Of a DNA stretch of 64,000 nt, positions 59,946 to 64,000 are shown piece by piece. Made by a program: the position numbers and the translations under genes. The DNA lies in the NCBI RefSeq assembly GCF_002953255.1, contig NZ_CP026498.1, positions 8,604,904 through 8,668,903 on the forward strand. Reading direction: 5' to 3'. The notes beneath the pieces are model-generated. The model made no database searches. It was not told the origin of the DNA and saw only the letters and a list, made by a program, of their open reading frames with translations. Each line of letters starts with the position of its first letter. The stretch's first letter is position 1. The DNA is from Streptomyces sp. CB01881. Its GTDB lineage: Bacteria > Actinomycetota > Actinomycetes > Streptomycetales > Streptomycetaceae.

Positions 59946-61278
59946 GTGACCGTGACGAATCCCCACCCCTGGCAGTCCCTGCCCGCGGCGCAGCAGCCTG
60001 AATGGCCGGACCAAGAGGCTCTGCGCAAGACCCTTGCGGAGCTCGCCTCCTATCCGCCGCTCGTCTTCGCCGGCGAGTGCGACCAGCTGCGCGCCCGGCT
60101 CGCTGCCGTGGCGCGTGGTGAGGCGTTCCTGCTGCAGGGCGGCGACTGCGCCGAGGCCTTCGACGGCGTGTCGGCCGAGCACATCCGCAACAAGCTGAAG
60201 ACCCTGCTCCAGATGGCGGCCGTGCTGACGTACGCCGCCTCCGTGCCCGTGGTGAAGGTCGGCCGCATCGCCGGCCAGTACTCCAAGCCGCGTTCCAAGT
60301 CGACCGAGACCCGCGACGGCGTGACCCTTCCGGTCTACCGGGGCGACTCGGTCAACGGCTTCGAGTTCACCCCCGAGTCCCGCATCCCGGACCCGGAGCG
60401 CCTGAAGCGGATGTACAACGCGTCCGCCGCGACGCTCAACCTGGTGCGCGCGTTCACCACCGGTGGTTACGCGGACCTGCGTCAGGTGCACGCCTGGAAC
60501 CAGGACTTCGTGCGCAACTCGCCGGCCGGCCAGCGCTACGAGCAGCTCGCCCGCGAGATCGACAACGCGCTGGCGTTCATGAACGCCTGTGGTGTCGCGC
60601 CGGAGGAGTTCAAGACGGTCGAGTTCTTCTCCTCGCACGAGGCGCTGATCCTCGACTACGAGACCGCGCTGACCCGCGTGGACTCGCGCACCGGCGAGCT
60701 GTACGACGTCTCCGGCCACATGGTGTGGATCGGCGAGCGCACCCGCCAGCTGGACCACGCGCACATCGAGTTCGCCTCCCGGATCCGCAACCCGATCGGC
60801 GTGAAGCTCGGCCCGACCACCTCGGTCGACGAGGCGCTCACCCTGATCGAGAAGCTGGACCCGGAGCGCGAGCCCGGCCGGCTCACCTTCATCACCCGGA
60901 TGGGCGCGGGCAAGATCCGCGAGCACCTGCCCACCCTGGTGGAGAAGGTCACCGCCTCCGGTGCGCAGCCGGTCTGGATCTGCGACCCGATGCACGGCAA
61001 CACCTTCGAGGCCTCCAGCGGCCACAAGACCCGCCGCTTCGACGACGTGCTCGACGAGGTCAAGGGCTTCTTCGAGGTGCACCGCGCGCTCGGCACCCAC
61101 CCGGGCGGCATCCACGTGGAGCTGACCGGCGACGACGTCACCGAGTGCGTCGGCGGCGGCGACGAGGTGCTGGTCGACGACCTGCACCAGCGCTACGAGA
61201 TGCGACCCGCGGCTCAACCGCAGCCAGTCGCTGGACCTCGCGTTCCTGGTGGCCGAGATGTACCGCGGCGGCCAGTGA
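59946..61278 (+). pseudogene. aroF: Class II DAHP synthase, frameshifted near the C-terminus
   Basis: This is a class II 3-deoxy-7-phosphoheptulonate synthase, the first enzyme of the shikimate pathway. It condenses PEP with erythrose 4-phosphate. Conserved blocks are LLQGGDCAEAFD (metal and substrate Cys), KVGRIAGQYSKPRS, VWIGERTRQLD, DPMHGNTFEASSGHKTRR and HVELTGDDVTECVGGG. GTG 59946 is the start; no strong ribosome site is seen. At 61200/61201, after HQRYE, about 5 bases are missing (the family reads Thr-Ala-Cys-Asp-Pro). The correct ending SLDLAFLVAEMYRGGQ lies in another frame and stops at 61278. Unshifted, the frame runs on to 61322. Restored length is about 445 residues. Probably an error in the sequence. 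Confidence 0.9.
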
Positions 61279-61352
61279 GCCGCGGGGCCGCCGCGGCCCC
61301 GGCCCGGCCCGGTCGGGCCTGATCGGCGCTGGTCGGCCCTGATGTGACGAAG

Positions 61353-61394
61353 GCCCCTCCGGATTCGGGATTCCCGAGCCCGGAGGGGCTTTTT
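61353..61394 (+). terminator. Intrinsic terminator of aroF
   Basis: A 10-bp outer stem (GCCCCTCCGG/CCGGAGGGGC) with an inner TCGGGA/TCCCGA stem is followed by five T, a classical Rho-independent terminator. Confidence 0.92.
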
Positions 61395-61410
61395 CACGCC
61401 AGGATTGCCG

Positions 61411-61449
61411 GGTAAGGTGAGGCTTAGTGAGCTAAGGCAAGCCTTAGTC
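61411..61449 (+). promoter_or_regulatory. Iron box (DmdR/IdeR type) of bfd
   Basis: CTAAGGCAAGCCTTAG (61432-61447) is a perfect palindrome of the iron-box type, and GTAAGGTGAGGCTTAGTGA just upstream (61412-61430) resembles a second, overlapping site. Binding of an iron-loaded DtxR-family repressor here would shut off bfd when iron is ample. Confidence 0.75.
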
Positions 61450-61486
61450 AAGATCCACTCCGCTGCACCCCCCGGGAGAGACCGCG

Positions 61487-61774
61487 ATGTACGTGTGCAT
61501 GTGTCATGCGGTCACCGAGGCCCAGGTGAGGAACGAGATCGACGCGGGTGCCAACTCCCCGCGCCAGATCGCCAAGGGGTGCAAGGCCGGAACCGACTGC
61601 GGCTCCTGCGTCCGGCGCATCCAGGCCCTGCTGGGCGAGCACGGCGCGCGGCCCTGCCCGACCGCCCGGCTGGCCGCGAAGCTGGGGCTCGCCGACCCGG
61701 AGGCCGCGCCGTCGGAGGCCGCACCGTCGGAAGCGGTGCCGCTCGCCCCGGTCGCCCCGCTGCGCGCGGCCTGA
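61487..61774 (+). CDS. bfd: Bacterioferritin-associated ferredoxin
   Basis: This 95-residue 2Fe-2S protein reduces the ferric core of bacterioferritin to release iron. The four cluster cysteines are in MYVCMCHAVTEAQV and GTDCGSCVRR. The Bfd domain fills residues 1-55; the extra 40 residues form a tail with a small repeat (EAAPSEAAPSEAV), longer than the classical protein of about 64 residues. ATG 61487 follows GGGAGAG. It has an iron box upstream and faces bfr head-on, so storage and release genes are paired. Confidence 0.92.
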   Translation: MYVCMCHAVTEAQVRNEIDAGANSPRQIAKGCKAGTDCGSCVRRIQALLGEHGARPCPTARLAAKLGLADPEAAPSEAAPSEAVPLAPVAPLRAA

Positions 61775-61794
61775 GCGCCCGGGCGCCCGGCGGG

Positions 61795-61810
61795 GTCCGG
61801 CGCGCCGGAC
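61795..61810. terminator. Hairpin between bfd and bfr
   Basis: GTCCGGCGCGCCGGAC is a perfect 16-base palindrome in the 40-base gap between the convergent stops; GCGCCCGGGCGC (61775-61786) lies next to it. Confidence 0.55.
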
Positions 61811-61814
61811 GGGC

Positions 61815-62294
61815 TCAGGACTCCGGCTGCTCGATCAGCTGGGCGAGGTAGAGCGCCTCCCCGAGCTTCTCCAGCAGCTCCAGCTGGGTGTCGAGGTAGT
61901 CGATGTGGTGCTCCTCGTCCTCCAGGATGGCCTCGAAGATGTTGGCCGAGGTGACGTCGTTCTTGGCGCGCATCACCACGATCCCGCGCTTGAGCCGGTC
62001 GATCGCCTCGACCTCGACCTGGCGGTCGGCCTCGAACATCTCCTTGACGGTCTGGCCGATCCGGACGTGGAAGAGCCGCTGGTAGTTGGGCAGCCCGTCC
62101 AGGAAGAGGATCCGGTCGGTGAGCACCTCGGCGTGCTTCATCTCGTCGAAGGACTCGTGCCGGGTGTACTTGGCGAGCTTGGTCCAGCCGAAGTTCTCCT
62201 GCATCTTGGCGTGCAGGAAGTACTGGTTGATGGCGGTCAGCTCGGCGGTGAGCTGCTCGTTGAGGAATTCGATGACCTCTGCGTCGCCCTTCAT
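61815..62294 (-). CDS. bfr: Bacterioferritin
   Basis: This is a 159-residue heme-containing ferritin. The four-helix-bundle ferroxidase residues are visible: ELTAINQYFLHAKM, RHESFDEMKHAEVL (Glu and His ligands) and EDEEHHIDYLDTQL. The heme Met is in KHAEVLTDRI or the preceding FDEM segment. It stores iron as ferric mineral in a 24-mer. ATG 62294 has AGGAAGG 7 bases upstream. It is convergent with bfd. No iron box is seen upstream of it. Confidence 0.94.
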   Translation of the reverse strand: MKGDAEVIEFLNEQLTAELTAINQYFLHAKMQENFGWTKLAKYTRHESFDEMKHAEVLTDRILFLDGLPNYQRLFHVRIGQTVKEMFEADRQVEVEAIDRLKRGIVVMRAKNDVTSANIFEAILEDEEHHIDYLDTQLELLEKLGEALYLAQLIEQPES

Positions 62295-62511
62295 GGCGCT
62301 GCCTTCCTGCTGTGCGTCGGGGAACCTCGGCCGTGCCCGCGGCTGGAACGCATCCTGGCACCGCGATGGGAAGAAATTCCAGTAAGTTCACACTCACTAG
62401 GACATGTGTCGGAATATCTGATTTGGTCGGTTATTGGCCCGTACGGGCGGGCGTACGGCACCGGAAAGGGGCGCGCACCGGGCGTTGTCCGCCGTCTGTC
62501 ACCATGGAGCC

Positions 62512-63141
62512 ATGGGTCAGCCCGAACAAGAACCGATCCCGCCGTCTGACCCGAGGCTCCCTCCGGGACAGCGCCCGCAACGCGGCTGGCCCGCCCTGCA
62601 CTACGGACCGGTGCCCCGCTTCAAGCCGCTGGCCTGGGACTTCCAGGTGTTCGGCGCGACCGCCTCGGCGGAGAAGCACAGCTGGGACTTCGCCGGCTTC
62701 AACGCCCTGCCGCGCACCACCGTCCGGGCCGACCTGCACTGCGTCACCAAGTTCTCGATGCTCGGCAACGACTGGACGGGCGTGTCGGCCGCGGCCGTAC
62801 TGGCGCAGGTGCCCCCGGCGCCCGACGTCACCCACGTGATGGTCTGGGCCGAGTACGGCTACAGCGCCAACCTGCGGCTGGCCGACTTCGCCGACCCGCG
62901 GACCGTCTTCGCCACCCACCGCAACGGCGAGCCGCTCACTGCCGAGCACGGCTTCCCCGTCCGGCTGGTCGTCCCGCAGCTCTACGCCTGGAAGGGGCCC
63001 AAGTGGGTCCGGGCGGTGGAGTACATGCGGGCCGACCGGCGCGGCTTCTGGGAGGAGCGCGGGTATCACAACCTCGCCGACCCCTGGCGGGAACAGCGCT
63101 ACTCCTACCAGGAGGAGCCGGGCGACGGGCCGCTGCGGTAG
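62512..63141 (+). CDS. Sulfite oxidase-like molybdopterin oxidoreductase
   Basis: This 209-residue protein has the oxidoreductase molybdopterin-binding (SUOX) fold. VRADLHCVTKFSMLGNDWTG carries the Cys that ligates molybdenum, and GFPVRLVVPQLYAWKGPKWV the typical strand after the active site. It has no signal peptide and no heme domain, so it is a short cytosolic form whose substrate is unknown. ATG 62512 is used, although GGAG lies only 2 bases from it. It is convergent with the next gene, with 3 bases between stops. Confidence 0.87.
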   Translation: MGQPEQEPIPPSDPRLPPGQRPQRGWPALHYGPVPRFKPLAWDFQVFGATASAEKHSWDFAGFNALPRTTVRADLHCVTKFSMLGNDWTGVSAAAVLAQVPPAPDVTHVMVWAEYGYSANLRLADFADPRTVFATHRNGEPLTAEHGFPVRLVVPQLYAWKGPKWVRAVEYMRADRRGFWEERGYHNLADPWREQRYSYQEEPGDGPLR

Positions 63142-63144
63142 CCG

Positions 63145-64000
63145 TCAGCCCCGGATGTTCTGGTTGAGGTGGAACAGGTTGCCGGGGTCGTACCGCTGCT
63201 TCAGCTCCACCAGGCGGTCGTAGTTGCCCCGGTAGTTGGCCTCGATCCGGTGCTGGTCGTCGTGGTCCATGAAGCCGATGTAGCCGGCCTCGTCGGAGTG
63301 CGGGGCGAGCGCGGCGTAGTAGTCGCGCACCCAGGTCGTGTTCCGCTCGTTGTCGGCGGGGTCCGGCCAGACGCCGGCGATCACGGTGGCGAAGGTCGCG
63401 TCCCGGTGGGAGAAGGCCGTCGCGTCGGCGGGCACGCGGTGGCAGGCGCCGTTGATCGGGTAGAGGTGTACCGCCGAGTTGACCGTCGGCACCCGCGGCC
63501 CGTACTCCACGTGCGCGGCGATCGCCCCGTCGGTGAGCTCGGTCGCGAAGACGCCCTTCCAGTACTGCTGGAGCCCGGGCGGCAGCAGCGGGTCGAAGGC
63601 GGCGGCGAACGCCGGGTACGGTGCCGGGCCGACACCCTCGGCCACCACCGGCGCCGCGTCCCGCAGCGCGGCGAGCACCTTCTCCGCCTCGGCCGGCGGC
63701 CCGGCCCAGCAGGGGACCAGCAGGATGAAGGGGTCGCCGACCCGGTCCTCCGGTACGAACGGCAGCGGTGGGGCGATGTGGAAGCCGGGGAAGAGGCCCA
63801 GCTGCTCGGGGGCGTCCTGGATGTACTCGCGGTAGAAGCGCAGCACGTCGGCCGCGTGCTCCAGCTCGTAGACGAACGGCCCGGCGACCACGTCGGCGAC
63901 CGGACTCAGCCGGTACTCGAAGGACGTCACCGCGCCGAAGTTGCCGCCGCCTCCGCGCAGCGCCCAGAAGAGGTCCGGCTCCTGCTCCGCGCTCACCGTG
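63145..64000 (-). CDS. FAD-binding oxidase with BBE domain, partial
   Basis: This is the C-terminal 284 or so residues of a berberine-bridge-type flavin oxidase; the N-terminal FAD domain lies beyond the right edge. Visible are DLFWALRGGGGNFGAVTSFE (end of the FAD domain) and the C-terminal BBE motif NYRGNYDRLVELKQRYDPGN. Such enzymes oxidise sugars or secondary metabolites and hold FAD covalently through His (and often Cys) in the missing part. An apparent GTG at 63996 is internal, since the reading frame stays open and family sequence continues. Confidence 0.88.
   Translation of the reverse strand, partial: TVSAEQEPDLFWALRGGGGNFGAVTSFEYRLSPVADVVAGPFVYELEHAADVLRFYREYIQDAPEQLGLFPGFHIAPPLPFVPEDRVGDPFILLVPCWAGPPAEAEKVLAALRDAAPVVAEGVGPAPYPAFAAAFDPLLPPGLQQYWKGVFATELTDGAIAAHVEYGPRVPTVNSAVHLYPINGACHRVPADATAFSHRDATFATVIAGVWPDPADNERNTTWVRDYYAALAPHSDEAGYIGFMDHDDQHRIEANYRGNYDRLVELKQRYDPGNLFHLNQNIRG

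Noticed and set aside
62295..62511. Iron box upstream of bfr
   Set aside because: The region near 62380-62400 (AGTAAGTTCACACTCACT) has some similarity, but the two halves are not symmetrical.

Overview
The window is core chromosome from a high-GC actinomycete of the family Streptomycetaceae (Streptomyces or Kitasatospora type). The evidence is the extreme GC content, many GTG and TTG starts behind clear AGGAGG-type sites, the MacRS two-component pair, the cysteine desulfurase-TusA fusion, a SAM-IV and a c-di-AMP riboswitch, and a gene order that follows the pepA-cobTSU-nadA-ctaCDF-qcrCAB-trpD-aroF block of streptomycetes. From memory, much of this order is also kept in Mycobacterium tuberculosis (about Rv2178c to Rv2215). 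I see no prophage, insertion sequence, CRISPR array, tRNA or rRNA gene.

Layout. 1-5.5 kb: start of a DUF4240 gene, then lpdA and the dihydrolipoamide acyltransferase gene, then pepA, all on minus. 5.8-8.6 kb: late cobalamin genes cobU, cobT, cobS. 8.6-13.1 kb: a small protein, a methyltransferase, DUF3043, the envelope-stress pair pspA-pspAA and nadA. 13.3-20.4 kb: an oxidoreductase, an Lrp/AsnC regulator next to a PLP decarboxylase with a strong operator palindrome, a GNAT enzyme, erpA, a lipoprotein and adenosine kinase. 20.4-31.6 kb: a sulfur-transfer fusion, then the aerobic respiratory block (ctaC-ctaD-ctaF on plus; ctaE-qcrC-qcrA-qcrB on minus), with an L,D-transpeptidase and a GntR regulator between the two halves. 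32-38.6 kb: trpD, a SAM-IV-controlled class V aminotransferase-fold enzyme, a RAM-domain protein, a rhomboid protease and a NYN nuclease-like protein. 38.8-44 kb: three tandem NlpC/P60 wall hydrolases, the middle one behind a c-di-AMP riboswitch, then an HEXXH protein. 44-57.7 kb: cell-envelope lipid and mannosyl genes (GT87, PimB-like GT4, FadD15-like ligase, SRPBCC, ArsA-like, DUF5304, glucokinase, a lipase-like hydrolase, PlsC) and macS-macR. 57.7-64 kb: a fused anthranilate synthase behind a Trp-Trp-Trp leader and attenuator, class II DAHP synthase, an iron-box-controlled bfd with convergent bfr, a molybdopterin-fold oxidoreductase and a partial FAD/BBE oxidase.

The genes tie together several themes: pyruvate oxidation feeding the bc1-aa3 chain; Fe-S and sulfur supply (erpA, desulfurase-TusA, bfd/bfr); aromatic amino acid supply (aroF, trpEG, trpD); and envelope building and stress (PspA, wall hydrolases, mannosyltransferases).

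Three conserved genes (ctaC, ctaD, aroF) carry small indels that break the frame. Since ctaC, ctaD and aroF should all be needed, I read these mainly as errors of a draft sequence, but they are annotated as seen. No wholly new system is evident. The most interesting items are the regulatory RNAs and operators, and an ArsA-like protein that has lost its Walker A motif.
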